Shown in pieces: positions 29,017-38,114 of a stretch of 64,000 bases of DNA (position 1 is the first letter of the stretch; each line of letters begins with the position of its first letter). The notes under the pieces were generated by a model. That model did not search any database and was not told where the DNA came from. It worked only from the letters and a program-made list of their open reading frames with translations. Both the position numbers and the translations under genes were made by a program. Source of the stretch: M3007 sp031425155 (GTDB lineage: Bacteria; Bacteroidota; Bacteroidia; Chitinophagales; Saprospiraceae); assembly GCA_031425155.1 (NCBI GenBank), contig JANPIV010000001.1, positions 8,415 through 72,414 of the forward strand. The letters run 5' to 3'.

Positions 29017-30819
29017 ATGCACAGGATTGCAATTTGTACCTACTTACTTGCCTTGTTCTTAACGACTGGAGCAAACGCACAAGTGCGCTATTTAAAGGCT
29101 ATTGGTGGACCGGGGGAGGAGGAAGCTAAACGGATAATCCAGGCCCCGGACGGTGACTACGTAGTAGTTGGATATGTCAACTCCACTACAGTCAATCATG
29201 GTGCGTCTTCATTCAAAGATGCCTTGGTATTCAAAATATCTCCACAGGGTGTACTCCGTTGGGCTTGGGCAATAGGCGGCAATAAGGAAGAAGAATTCAG
29301 GGACATTGTGTTTTACCAAGGTTACTATTACTGCGTTGGATTCACTAATACGTATATGAGAAATAACTCCACTGGCGTGGAGCGGGATATTTTGCTGGTA
29401 AAACTGGAATTGGACGGTGATGTCGTTTGGTCTAAACATTTTGGGGAACCCACGACTGCTTCCTTATTCAACGATGTAGGCGTAGCCATTGAGGCTACGC
29501 CTTCTTCCGGGGTGGTATTGCTTGGTGTTACGGGATCGGGGGTATCTACCGAATCGGACGTGGTAGCAATAAACGTGCTGCCAGACGGTACCGTAGGATT
29601 TGCAAAAAAGTACGACACCGCTAATATAGCTGGCCAAAGTCCCGATAACGCTTATGATGTTACCAGTGATGGAAGTGGTAACTACTTTGTATCGTGTGGT
29701 ATTTATGGAATAACGACAGGCGTAGGGGATATTGATGGTATGATGATGAAACTATCCAGTACCGGAGATATTACTTGGGCCAGACGCATGAGGCTTGGCA
29801 ATACAGTCGAAATTTGTGAAAGCACAGTCTATAATGCCAACAATAATCGGCTCTACAGCGCAGGGGTAAACAATCTGACCACTACGAATTCCGATCCAAT
29901 ACTTTGGACTTTGCGGGCTGATAATGGACAAATCGGTACCACGCCTCCCCCTAAGCTGAGAAGATATGATTCACCAACAGAACGTCGCCGTATGCTGTTA
30001 TACCCCAGAAAAACCTCTGGGTTTTACGGTACGCTTTATGCGAACACCGGGGATCAAGCCCAACTGGCGGCCATGGACGCTGTAGTTTTCAGCTTGGACG
30101 AATCATTGAGCAGTCCAATCACGCCTTGGCAAAAGACTTTTGGGTTAGGTGCCGAATATGACTACATTAGTCATCTGGTCAACTGTACCGATACCGAAGA
30201 TATCATTGGGGTAGGTGGTACCCGTTCTGCTTGGATAGGGACAGGCCAAGTGCTGAATTTTGATGTTTTTATTGCCCGATTATCGCCCTCCGGAGGAGTG
30301 CCCCTGGTGCCTAGTTGTGTGGGCAACTCCACCTATCCGGTTGATACACTGGCCAGCAGTAATCTGGACAATACCGCGAACGTAACGGCCACAGACTTGA
30401 TCACTGGTTGGGTTAATAATGATACTATCAAACTGCCCGCCTCTATCAATGCTATGAGTTACTTGATCACCAGAGATAGCTGTCCGGCACTTTCAGGTGG
30501 TTCTAGTTTAGTTATGTCGCAAAATGAGTTGAGTGCATTTCAATCTTTTTCAAGCTCTATTGCAGTAGAAGAATGCCTCGCCGTAAGTTGTCTGAAAAAT
30601 TTGAAATTTAACTTTCCCAGTAATGCCTTATCGTATTCATTTTTGATTTATGATGATCTTGGATATGAATATTTTGAGACAAACAAGAAAATCAGGCTTA
30701 TCGAGGGCTTTAAATATAGTGATCTCAATTTAAAACCGGGTCGCTATCATTGGAAACTGACTGCCCCCCTGGCCAGCGGCTTTGTAGAACACTACTATGG
30801 CCAAATAAAAATTCAATAA
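29017..30819 (+). CDS. Secreted SBBP-like beta-propeller protein
   Basis: A 600-residue protein with a signal peptide (IAICTYLLALFLTTGANAQ). It has repeated blades of the SBBP/outer-membrane propeller kind: GDYVVVGYVNST, DALVFKISPQGVLRWAWAIGG, DILLVKLELDGDVVWSKHFG and MMMKLSSTGDITWARR. The last 80 residues (LIYDDLGYEYFETNKK, LKPGRYHWKLTAPL) form a separate beta domain but not a clear T9SS sorting domain, so the route to the surface is unclear. It lies 60 bases after the previous secreted protein gene, in the same direction. It ends facing the Pycsar-like operon, with a shared terminator between. Confidence 0.7.
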   Translation: MHRIAICTYLLALFLTTGANAQVRYLKAIGGPGEEEAKRIIQAPDGDYVVVGYVNSTTVNHGASSFKDALVFKISPQGVLRWAWAIGGNKEEEFRDIVFYQGYYYCVGFTNTYMRNNSTGVERDILLVKLELDGDVVWSKHFGEPTTASLFNDVGVAIEATPSSGVVLLGVTGSGVSTESDVVAINVLPDGTVGFAKKYDTANIAGQSPDNAYDVTSDGSGNYFVSCGIYGITTGVGDIDGMMMKLSSTGDITWARRMRLGNTVEICESTVYNANNNRLYSAGVNNLTTTNSDPILWTLRADNGQIGTTPPPKLRRYDSPTERRRMLLYPRKTSGFYGTLYANTGDQAQLAAMDAVVFSLDESLSSPITPWQKTFGLGAEYDYISHLVNCTDTEDIIGVGGTRSAWIGTGQVLNFDVFIARLSPSGGVPLVPSCVGNSTYPVDTLASSNLDNTANVTATDLITGWVNNDTIKLPASINAMSYLITRDSCPALSGGSSLVMSQNELSAFQSFSSSIAVEECLAVSCLKNLKFNFPSNALSYSFLIYDDLGYEYFETNKKIRLIEGFKYSDLNLKPGRYHWKLTAPLASGFVEHYYGQIKIQ

Positions 30820-30860
30820 GATCGAGGGCTTTATGCAAGAATGGGGTAGGGTAGGAGATG

Positions 30861-30893
30861 AAAAAGCAGGCCGTCCTTAGCGGGCGGCCTGCT
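30861..30893 (-). terminator. Intrinsic terminator of the Pycsar-like operon
   Basis: AGCAGGCCG (30865-30873) pairs perfectly with CGGCCTGCT (30885-30893). On the minus strand the stem is followed by TTTTT. It may also stop the convergent plus-strand gene. Confidence 0.8.
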
Positions 30894-30961
30894 GATCAAT
30901 ATTTTAATCTGCCGCCACCGTATTGGAAGCAAATGCTGCATCTGATGTAATCGCGCCAAGT

Positions 30962-31432
30962 CTATGCCGCCCTTTTTCTTCCCCAAAGCCCTAGTTCCGC
31001 CTCCGTCACCCGGCTTCCGTGCGCCGTTTCTGGTCCACTCCAATAGTGGCCATTCATCAACCAGGCCTCGTAGTAGAGTATCCATTTGAACGTGTAAGGC
31101 AAAATCTCGCGGGCCATCGAAAAGCGTTTTCGGTAACCAATATGTGCCGGGTCGTACAGGCATAAGTGGCCGTCGGCATACATATGAATGTCAGCAAATG
31201 GCCGAATGCGTGGATCGATAATAAATACCCAGGGAGAAAGATTAGGTCGATAGAAAGCACCAATGTGATAGGTGCAACGGCAGCCCGGATTCTTATATGG
31301 CATTTTGATGAACAAAGTACTGCTTGTGCGTCGCACCGATGCCTGCGGGTACTCCTGCTTTACATCCATCTCTTGGATAAGCAAGTCCATTCTTTCATCG
31401 AACTCGCTGTAAAAAGGTTGGTCACTTACCAT
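30962..31432 (-). CDS. E2 ubiquitin-conjugating-like protein in a Pycsar operon
   Basis: A 156-residue protein. WVFIIDPRIRPFADIHMYAD, then DGHLCLY and PYTFKWILYYEAWLMNGHYW with GPETAH form the pattern of the bacterial E2-fold proteins seen in short type II CBASS loci. Cys91 in the DGHLCLY motif is at the position of the E2 catalytic cysteine, with His83 before it. In CBASS, E2-like proteins with or without an E1 partner conjugate or process the C-terminus of the nucleotide synthase. Here the gene overlaps the class III cyclase stop by 11 bases (ATG at 31432, stop at 31422), so the two are translationally coupled. No E1, JAB or ubiquitin gene is nearby. The target is unknown; the cyclase is the obvious candidate. 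Confidence 0.75.
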   Translation of the reverse strand: MVSDQPFYSEFDERMDLLIQEMDVKQEYPQASVRRTSSTLFIKMPYKNPGCRCTYHIGAFYRPNLSPWVFIIDPRIRPFADIHMYADGHLCLYDPAHIGYRKRFSMAREILPYTFKWILYYEAWLMNGHYWSGPETAHGSRVTEAELGLWGRKRAA

Positions 31433-32513
31433 CGTTGTAAAAAGAGTTTTTGGGAACCGGGATGGAGGTTGGCTTATCTATGATCTTGCCGCTCGGTGCG
31501 AAAAATGCAGCCCCTGTACCCCCTTCCATCAGTCTGAGCTGCGCCCCCAGTTGTTCCATCTGTACATTGGGTGCCACCGCCAGCCCGATACCAGCCCGCG
31601 CCGAGTCAATCAGGAGCGTTCCATCTGGCTGTAATCGTGCCGCCTCTTTCAACACGGTTTTCATATAGTTAACCCAGTTGAAATGATATTGGGAGTAGTT
31701 GAAATCCTTAGCCTGAAAAATATGCCGCTTTTCATGCGCCTTGCAGAATGGCAAAGCCCGGTCTTTCATCCGGTCCCGCATATGTTGGCCCAGCACAATA
31801 CCATTGGGGGCTGCTTCGGATTGCATTTTGGCCGCCAGACTGGTGTGCAGGCTCGTCGTGGACAGTTCCCCACAATCCACCGTGCCATGTAAGCCCCAAA
31901 GTACATCGTTGGCATCCCCAAAATCAATACCTACCCGCGCGGTTACCGTTTCCACACCATATTCCGCAAAAATGGCAGGCGCCTCATTTTGCATAAAATA
32001 ACAGAACATGGTCGCCCCGTGGATGGCATCCATCACTGTCTGATTGGGTGGAACGTTCCTACCGCCAAAGTAGAAAAACACGCCGTCGAACATAATACGC
32101 TGAGTATGCCCGCCAAAGAGGGTCAGCGTATGCGTCGCCGCACGATTTACAATGTTCACGATGCCATGCACTTGCTCTTTCGTCAACCGTTTGAACAAAC
32201 TTGTGGAACCTTTTACATCTACAAATAGCGAGACGATGTAATGTTCTTCGGTCATCGTCTCTGAATACCGCAAATGGGTAAAGTCCGGGTGTGGGCCCAG
32301 TTTTGGCTGCTGGTAAGACCGGATGCCAAACAGGTCTGCCACACTTTGTAGTGGGGCTGGTTGCCTGTCGAGCCGCAACAGACCCTCATTGATATTCTGC
32401 ATTATTTGTTGTTCGGATAAGTCGCCAATGTGTGGGAAAGCGCGCTGTTCTTTTTGCACACCTAGGTTCATAACCCCCCGCAATTGGTCGAGGTAAGGTT
32501 GATAAAATGCCAT
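31422..32513 (-). CDS. pycC: Class III nucleotide cyclase, Pycsar-type (PycC-like)
   Basis: A 363-residue protein. Residues about 90-300 form a class III adenylate/guanylate cyclase domain. YIVSLFVDVKGSTSLFKRL supplies metal-binding Asp99 and RIMFDGVFFYFGG supplies Asp143; VTARVGIDFGDANDVLWG and a SLAAKMQSEA segment follow. The first 90 residues are a helical extension. Pycsar cyclases make cCMP or cUMP after phage infection, and the product opens a membrane or TIR effector. Its direct neighbour, 2 bases upstream, is a membrane effector of the expected type, so Pycsar is far more likely than ordinary cAMP signalling. Base choice (C or U) cannot be read from the sequence. It is followed by an overlapping E2-like gene, which canonical two-gene Pycsar loci lack. 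Confidence 0.8.
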   Translation of the reverse strand: MAFYQPYLDQLRGVMNLGVQKEQRAFPHIGDLSEQQIMQNINEGLLRLDRQPAPLQSVADLFGIRSYQQPKLGPHPDFTHLRYSETMTEEHYIVSLFVDVKGSTSLFKRLTKEQVHGIVNIVNRAATHTLTLFGGHTQRIMFDGVFFYFGGRNVPPNQTVMDAIHGATMFCYFMQNEAPAIFAEYGVETVTARVGIDFGDANDVLWGLHGTVDCGELSTTSLHTSLAAKMQSEAAPNGIVLGQHMRDRMKDRALPFCKAHEKRHIFQAKDFNYSQYHFNWVNYMKTVLKEAARLQPDGTLLIDSARAGIGLAVAPNVQMEQLGAQLRLMEGGTGAAFFAPSGKIIDKPTSIPVPKNSFYNDGK

Positions 32514-32515
32514 TA

Positions 32516-33010
32516 CTATTTTAGATTAGTGAATAATACAATGGATGCGACCGCTAAGACCAAATAGGAGGCAAAAAGTACATAGGTCGCCCAGCCCAGC
32601 AGTTTGAATTTCAAAGCCAGACCTTGCGCCAGATGGTACACTTGATGTTGCATATCCTGCATCAAAGCGTCATCCTGTTGCTCCGAATTTCGGAGCGTGA
32701 ACGCTGCTTTTGTCAAGCCGGCAATTCCTCCAAAAAAAATCAGTGATTTGGAAGCAGACTTCCGGTAAGGCATCAAAGCCCAGGAAGTGAAAAATAGCGA
32801 CACTGTCCACAAAAGGCACAGGACAATACCATATACTTTTAAGCTAGGCGACCAGTTCACATCGTTTTGAAGTGCCGTATAAAAGGCGGCCACACCGCCA
32901 ATACTGAACGTGTTAATCACTAACATGGCGTTACCCTTGTTGTTGACGCTATCGTAGTAGTGATCGAACCGTTCAATCAGAAATTTCAGATGTTCGTAGT
33001 TATCGGGCAT
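32516..33010 (-). CDS. pycTM: Pycsar membrane effector (PycTM-like, DUF5706)
   Basis: A 164-residue protein. The N-terminal helix YEHLKFLIERFDHYYDSVNN leads to membrane segments at about residues 28-46 (AMLVINTFSIGGVAAFYTA), 60-82 (VYGIVLCLLWTVSLFFTSWA) and 140-162 (ATYVLFASYLVLAVASIVLF). A soluble helical loop (ALMQDMQHQVYHLAQG) lies between the second and third. This matches the DUF5706/PycTM layout: the protein binds the cyclic pyrimidine nucleotide and disrupts the inner membrane, causing abortive infection. It is the first gene of the three-gene operon, 2 bases before the cyclase. Family call by layout and context; no alignment was made. Confidence 0.75.
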   Translation of the reverse strand: MPDNYEHLKFLIERFDHYYDSVNNKGNAMLVINTFSIGGVAAFYTALQNDVNWSPSLKVYGIVLCLLWTVSLFFTSWALMPYRKSASKSLIFFGGIAGLTKAAFTLRNSEQQDDALMQDMQHQVYHLAQGLALKFKLLGWATYVLFASYLVLAVASIVLFTNLK

Positions 33011-33216
33011 AGTGTTGACAAAAAGGGATTTTGGCGATTCTATATCAACACCAAAATTCTTTTCTTAAGAAATATGCTATTTTTTATTTCAATAAATACG
33101 CCATTTTTAAAACAATATGCTTTCTTTTACTCATTGAGCAAAATTATGCCAATTTGTCTTCTAGTAGAGATTGAATGTCAAACATAAGCTACTGTTCAGT
33201 CAGATAATGGCTACCT

Positions 33217-33420
33217 ACCGCCGCCAAGTGCGACCGGGAAGGCCGCCCGTGCAGGTGGCCAAAAAGCCCCTGCCCCCGTCTGCCACTCCGTCGCGTTGGC
33301 TTGCTCCTCTCTGCTGCGCTTGATCACCGCCGCGCTTCCGGTGGGCTCACTACCCCGTCGCCGCTCCGTACCTCCGCGTCCACGTGGCAGCCAGCCCACC
33401 GGGCGGCTGCCCATGTTTTA
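33217..33420 (+). repeat. GC-rich dispersed repeat, copy 2
   Basis: About 204 bases closely related to 5148-5352 and in the same direction. The loop CGCCGCTCCGTACCTCCGCG is identical, but the hairpin stem is partly broken, with only GGTGGGCT/AGCCCACC kept. The two copies bracket the RHS cluster and the Pycsar operon, a 28 kb block. Confidence 0.75.
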
Positions 33421-34111
33421 CTTTGCGCAGGGAATTGGGTGGAGTTGGCCCGTTCTGTTGGACAATTAAAAGAGATTTACAGATATAGATAAAAAGCGAG
33501 AGGGCTGAGTTTCCGAAAACGCTCCTTTTTTTATCAGGGTAGGGGACCTTATTGCGCTCGAAATCTGTGAGACCTATCCAAGGTTTGGCCAGCCAAGCAA
33601 ACATCTGGCTGATATTGTTGAATGAAAGAATTAATGGAGTCGTGAGTCGTGGGACAAGGCCCCTCGCTGGCTCTGTTTTCATTTGGCTAGAAACACAAAA
33701 AAAGCCCACTAGCCGTAGCAAGTGAGCTTAGAAAATATTAGACGTGGAATCTGCCGCAATGTATATCTGGGTTATGATAGTAAAAAACACGTATTTTCTG
33801 TCTTTCCTCCCGTCTTCCAACCTTTTCCTGTCGGCAACACGTTGCAGCGGAAGCAGTCTGAATAGTAAAATTGCAAGGAGGCATTATGTCAAAATATTGA
33901 TTTTCAATATATTATAAATATATTAATCTTTAATTAAATGTGTGTTTTTAAATAACATATCTAATTACTGTATGCAGTAAACCTTTTTAATTTTCCCCGT
34001 ATAAAGATAAGAAAAAAAATGCAAAAACACGAAATTTGTAAGCCTTTAGCCAAAGCCGAAGTGCTTTCCTTTACTAAGCAGCCGAAATTGATGGGGGGAA
34101 TCAACTACCTG
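33421..34111. other. Intergenic stretch without a supported gene
   Basis: Only short frames are present. A near-palindrome TTGATTTTCAA flanked by ATA and TAT lies at 33897-33907. The part from about 33890 to 34020 is very AT-rich. Nothing else is recognisable apart from the hairpin at 33696-33729. Confidence 0.5.
33696..33729 (-). terminator. Minus-strand intrinsic terminator
   Basis: AAGCCCACT and AGTGAGCTT form a nine-pair stem with one mismatch. On the minus strand a run of seven T follows. No minus-strand gene is recognised between it and the terminator at 34112, so it may end a small RNA. Confidence 0.55.
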
Positions 34112-34154
34112 ACAAAACTTAAGCCTGGGCACTTCGCCCAGGCTTAAGTTTTGT
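34112..34154. terminator. Perfect 19-bp bidirectional terminator hairpin
   Basis: ACAAAACTTAAGCCTGGGC pairs perfectly across a five-base loop, with a U-rich end on either strand. It follows the stop of the minus-strand HYR-like gene at 34162. Confidence 0.85.
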
Positions 34155-34161
34155 CCATGTC

Positions 34162-37100
34162 CTAACGTTTTTCAGAGCGATATCGTCGCCCTCTGGAATC
34201 ATTATTACGATATGTAGTATAAGCAGGATCGGCCATTAATCCAATGTCAAATAGATTAGGAGTGCTGTCACGTATTTGAGCGGAGCAAGGGTCTTTTACC
34301 TGACAGTTTTGCCAATAACTATTAAGGTTTTGCATCGCATCGTTCAACAGATTACCAAAACCCTGCGGAAAGAAACCCGCACCGGAGAGATAGTCATTTG
34401 ATAGGTTTAGTAAGTCTTGTACGGTAGAATGGGCAACTCCCATCTCGTCTAACACGACAGGACTTACCAGGCAGGAAGGTAGCCAAGCCAGTTGTTGCTC
34501 ACCGAGGTTACGGCTATTGTGTGATAAGTTATACCAGATGTTTAATTGCGTTGACATTATGTTCGCCGCCAATCTATTCCTCAACGTACCATCTTCTTTC
34601 AGTAACGAGGAAAAACGTTGTTGGCTGTTATGATTTGATAAGTCTCTGCAAAACGTCACGGTCACCAGCCCACTGCAACAATCGTTATCCACATTTGCAG
34701 GCGGCGCCTGGCCAGCGCAGGAGAGTGTTACGTTGAGTGGGCAAACAAGACTCGGCGGGCTCTGATCGAGCACAGTAATGACATGAGTGCAGAGTGACAC
34801 ATTACCGCAGGCATCCATTGCGTGATAGTTTCGGGTGATTGTAAATCGGTTCTCGTACGATTTAGCAACTATGTTATTTGCTATACCATAAGTAGTGCGG
34901 ACATAATTGAGGTAGCCAGAGCCAGGTAATAGATTATTTAAGCAGTCCGCGCTAGTGGCTGTAATGGATTTGCCAAGCTTTCCAGCCGTTACGCCACCGT
35001 ATCCATTTATAAATTGTTCGATGACCGAGGTCGTAGATGTTCCGTTGATGATGTCGGCCAGATCACCCCAAATCGGTTGCGGAGCCGTGCAAAGCGGTTG
35101 GCAAGCCCCAGTTCCTACAAAGGTAACTATGAATTTATCCGTCCAGTTACCACAAAGATCCTTGGCTTTCAGTTCATAATTAACTGAATTACCGCTATTA
35201 TGCTGGCCAAAAGAGCTGACATCGTAGCAGTTGTCGGTCATGTACGGTGCCAAGATGCCGGTGATATCGCCTGAACTTGGCAGATCATCCACGCAACCCA
35301 CGTCGATGGTATCCGGCCCGGTGTAGATCGGTGGCAACAAATCTACGATCTGAAATGGTTGGTCGCAGGTGCTCATATTGCCACATTCATCGGTAGCCAT
35401 GAACCAGTAGTTGGTCGTCATTGTATAGTTCGGGCAACCTGTATCAATGCTGGCAATAGTCAGCATCACCTTTACATTGCTTTCGCAGTCATCCCAGGCT
35501 TCTACTGCACTAATATCAGGTGCAGGCAGGTCATATTCACAGGTCAAGCGATTATTGCTGGGTGGGCAAATGATGACCGGCGGCGTGTTGTCCTCCATAC
35601 AGAAATCGGCATGGCCGTAACTACTATTATTGCACATATCGGTAGCCCTGAACTCATAGGTGCGCGTGAAACTGCTATCACCATCGTGCCTTAGTGTTTC
35701 AGGAGTAAAGATGAGTTCGGTTAAAACCGCATTATAGCATTGGTCGCTGACCTCGGCATACCCAAAATGCTCAATCCACGCTTTCATTTCTGCTTGGTCG
35801 TCAACATCACCTACTGTATAATCTTCACTGGAATCTTGCGACATTTGTTCATGATTATTCATCGTGACATTTTGGGTGTAACGTCTACTTTGATCTGTTG
35901 CTTGGTAGGTGCGTTTAAGAGTGTATCGATTAGCAGAGATCTGATTGGAAATAATATCATTGAAAGTCACCACTACTGTGCCGCCGCCACAGTTGTCGCT
36001 GGTCGTCACGGCAGCCGGGCTACCCGGTGGTATTTGACCCACACACGAGACTACTACGTTGGCCGGGCAAGAAATGGTCGGTACGGTCTGGTCATTCACT
36101 GTGATCGTTTGCACGCATAGGGCTCTGTTGTCGCACAGATCAGTGGCGGTGTACGTGCGGGTTACTGTAAAGCGGTTGGCACAGGTCTGGTTGGTAATTG
36201 CATCGCTCACAAAGACAACTGTTACCGCACCGCCACAATTATCACTAGTCGTTACGCTGGCGAGGTCGGGTACTGGCACTTGACTAATGGATGAAACTGT
36301 CACGTCGGGGACAGAGACCATAAGTTTAGGATCTTTGACCGTATTACTGCACGAATCTACAGACTCATAAGTACTGGTAGTTGTAGTAGTGAAGTGCTTC
36401 CCGTACAATTTCACTAGTGCCGTATCCATAAAAACAGAATCGCCCTCTAAAGCAGTTACTCCATTGCAGAGAGCAGATGAGTCAGTCAGTATGGTATCTG
36501 ACAGCACATTGCTTGAAAAATCACATTTTAACTGGAAAATAAATAAAGTCGTAGTATCTCCTTGTTCATCCAGAACCAAATTCCCATCTAATACAGACAC
36601 AGCACCTAAACAGTAAACGTTTGGCAGAAGATGCTGGCTGTCTTCTAAAATATTTTCGGTCAAATCCATATATGCATCGGCCACATCTTTTGCAACTAAT
36701 ATGGAAACACTGTCTGCAATGTAAGTTTCCTCCACTAGTGTTTTGGGAGTGAATACAGTAGATTTCCTTACACTAGTGCCTGCATCATACGATATACTAG
36801 TTGCTTCAACATCATCGTTCAATGCTCCGGCTGCGGTAAATAGCGCAAAACTAGCATTTCCACTCAAGTCTGGTCCGCCTGCTGTCACTTTGGTAGAAAA
36901 TGTTACTGATTTCAGGCTTTTCCCGTGTTCGTTGCGTAACATTTGATGAATACACTCGCTTGCCGTCATCGTTGTCGATTTCATTTTTGAATATGGCAGA
37001 AAAGCCGCCAACAAGCACACCCCCACGATAGCCGCTACGGAAGCATATTGCCACAGCAAGGCTCTTCGTTTTTGACTGCCGCGTATCTGACGGATGTTTT

Positions 37101-37230
37101 CCTCAATCTCCCCAGGGTCTGCTTCTGCAAACGCTTCTTTAAGGAGAGAAGCAAGATTATGACCTTCCGATTTTTTTGCGTTTAATTGTTGGAAGGACAG
37201 AATTCGTCTATTTATCCAAGTTACTTTCAT
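34162..37230 (-). CDS. Giant membrane protein with HYR-like repeats, probable anti-sigma/sensor
   Basis: A 1022-residue protein. Residues 1-60 are charged and probably cytoplasmic (GHNLASLLKEAFAEADPGEI). One membrane segment follows at about 62-80 (ASVAAIVGVCLLAAFLPYS). The long outside part has HYR/immunoglobulin-like units with the cysteine signatures TTSDNCGGAVTVVF, SCPANVVVSC, ICPPSNNRLTCEYDLPAPDI and ATDECGNMSTCDQPF. Its ATG overlaps the stop of the ECF sigma gene (ATGA), so the two are coupled. One membrane helix with a short cytoplasmic arm next to an ECF sigma factor is the anti-sigma arrangement. The outside repeats would sense a surface signal. The anti-sigma role is inferred from context; no known anti-sigma domain was recognised. 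A strong terminator follows. Confidence 0.65.
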   Translation of the reverse strand: MKVTWINRRILSFQQLNAKKSEGHNLASLLKEAFAEADPGEIEENIRQIRGSQKRRALLWQYASVAAIVGVCLLAAFLPYSKMKSTTMTASECIHQMLRNEHGKSLKSVTFSTKVTAGGPDLSGNASFALFTAAGALNDDVEATSISYDAGTSVRKSTVFTPKTLVEETYIADSVSILVAKDVADAYMDLTENILEDSQHLLPNVYCLGAVSVLDGNLVLDEQGDTTTLFIFQLKCDFSSNVLSDTILTDSSALCNGVTALEGDSVFMDTALVKLYGKHFTTTTTSTYESVDSCSNTVKDPKLMVSVPDVTVSSISQVPVPDLASVTTSDNCGGAVTVVFVSDAITNQTCANRFTVTRTYTATDLCDNRALCVQTITVNDQTVPTISCPANVVVSCVGQIPPGSPAAVTTSDNCGGGTVVVTFNDIISNQISANRYTLKRTYQATDQSRRYTQNVTMNNHEQMSQDSSEDYTVGDVDDQAEMKAWIEHFGYAEVSDQCYNAVLTELIFTPETLRHDGDSSFTRTYEFRATDMCNNSSYGHADFCMEDNTPPVIICPPSNNRLTCEYDLPAPDISAVEAWDDCESNVKVMLTIASIDTGCPNYTMTTNYWFMATDECGNMSTCDQPFQIVDLLPPIYTGPDTIDVGCVDDLPSSGDITGILAPYMTDNCYDVSSFGQHNSGNSVNYELKAKDLCGNWTDKFIVTFVGTGACQPLCTAPQPIWGDLADIINGTSTTSVIEQFINGYGGVTAGKLGKSITATSADCLNNLLPGSGYLNYVRTTYGIANNIVAKSYENRFTITRNYHAMDACGNVSLCTHVITVLDQSPPSLVCPLNVTLSCAGQAPPANVDNDCCSGLVTVTFCRDLSNHNSQQRFSSLLKEDGTLRNRLAANIMSTQLNIWYNLSHNSRNLGEQQLAWLPSCLVSPVVLDEMGVAHSTVQDLLNLSNDYLSGAGFFPQGFGNLLNDAMQNLNSYWQNCQVKDPCSAQIRDSTPNLFDIGLMADPAYTTYRNNDSRGRRYRSEKR

Positions 37231-37835
37231 TTTTTCGGGCGTTTGTTGGTGAGGTGTTTAAAGATTTTACCCAGTGCCCGACGCGCTTCGCCTTTCACGG
37301 TATTATATTTCATTTGTAGTATTTCTGCGATTTTGACATAACTTATCTCCTTGTAGTAATGGAGATAAAGAATGGTGTACTGCTCCTTCGAGCATAGATC
37401 TTTAATAATAGCAAGCAATTCCTCCGGTGTTGTCGTGATCTCGTCTTCTTCCGCTAATTCAAACAGATTAAATTCGGAAGAATCAGTGAGTACCTGCGCG
37501 TAATAATCTGATATAGCATCGCCCATACCATTATTTTGGAGTTGTTTCACCTTAACGCGCAGGCAAAAATTGCGGGCTACCTTTCTGGCAAAGCGAAAAA
37601 TGCCATTGCCATCCATCTCTGTGGTCCGGGATGAATTGACCAATTCATCCGTGGTGTAGTCTATAACTTCACCTATAGTACAGGTGCCTTCTATGGAGGG
37701 AAAGCTGCAATATATCCGTTCAACTGGCTTACGGAATCTTTCCCATAAATCCCACCACTCTCCTGGGTGGCTGGGCCATTCCGAGGTAACCGGGGCGATT
37801 GGCATGAGATGGATTTTTGCTAGAGAATTTATCAT
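37227..37835 (-). CDS. ECF-type RNA polymerase sigma factor
   Basis: A 202-residue protein. Residues about 18-100 resemble region 2 (WWDLWERFRKPVERIYCSF, FRFARKVARNFCLRVKVKQL). The C-terminal part is region 4: EELLAIIKDLCSKEQYTILY, then LHYYKEISYVKIAEILQMKY and NTVKGEARRALGKIF, an HTH that reads the -35 site. The first ATG (37835) is used; an in-frame ATG ten codons on is also possible. It is coupled to the downstream giant membrane protein and probably autoregulates the pair. Region 2 is divergent, so this may be a Bacteroidota-specific ECF group. Confidence 0.75.
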   Translation of the reverse strand: MINSLAKIHLMPIAPVTSEWPSHPGEWWDLWERFRKPVERIYCSFPSIEGTCTIGEVIDYTTDELVNSSRTTEMDGNGIFRFARKVARNFCLRVKVKQLQNNGMGDAISDYYAQVLTDSSEFNLFELAEEDEITTTPEELLAIIKDLCSKEQYTILYLHYYKEISYVKIAEILQMKYNTVKGEARRALGKIFKHLTNKRPKK

Positions 37836-38114
37836 TTATCACTTTTAATGCTTTTAGGGAATAGGTCGTAAAAGGCAGAATCGGTACATTTTTCGAGCAA
37901 TTTTTTTTTGACTAATTTTTTCATCTATCTTAAATAATTGGTTTTCAATAAATTAAAATGTACATTATTTATACATATATTTAATTTTTATCCTTTTCGC
38001 ACCGCTGATCACACCGGAAATCAGGCACGAGACCTTAAAATGGCAAAACACTTTTGCTAACAAGACGTCCATCACCTCTTTTTCCACAAAGCCGAAGGCT
38101 GAAATTTCTCTATC

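Noticed and set aside
31422..32513. Ordinary housekeeping adenylate cyclase
   Set aside because: The adjacent PycTM-like effector, the lack of a signalling neighbour and the operon overlaps favour Pycsar.
33350..33721. 123-residue minus-strand frame
   Set aside because: It overlaps the second GC-rich repeat, has mixed composition and no recognisable domain. A decayed gene is possible but not supportable.
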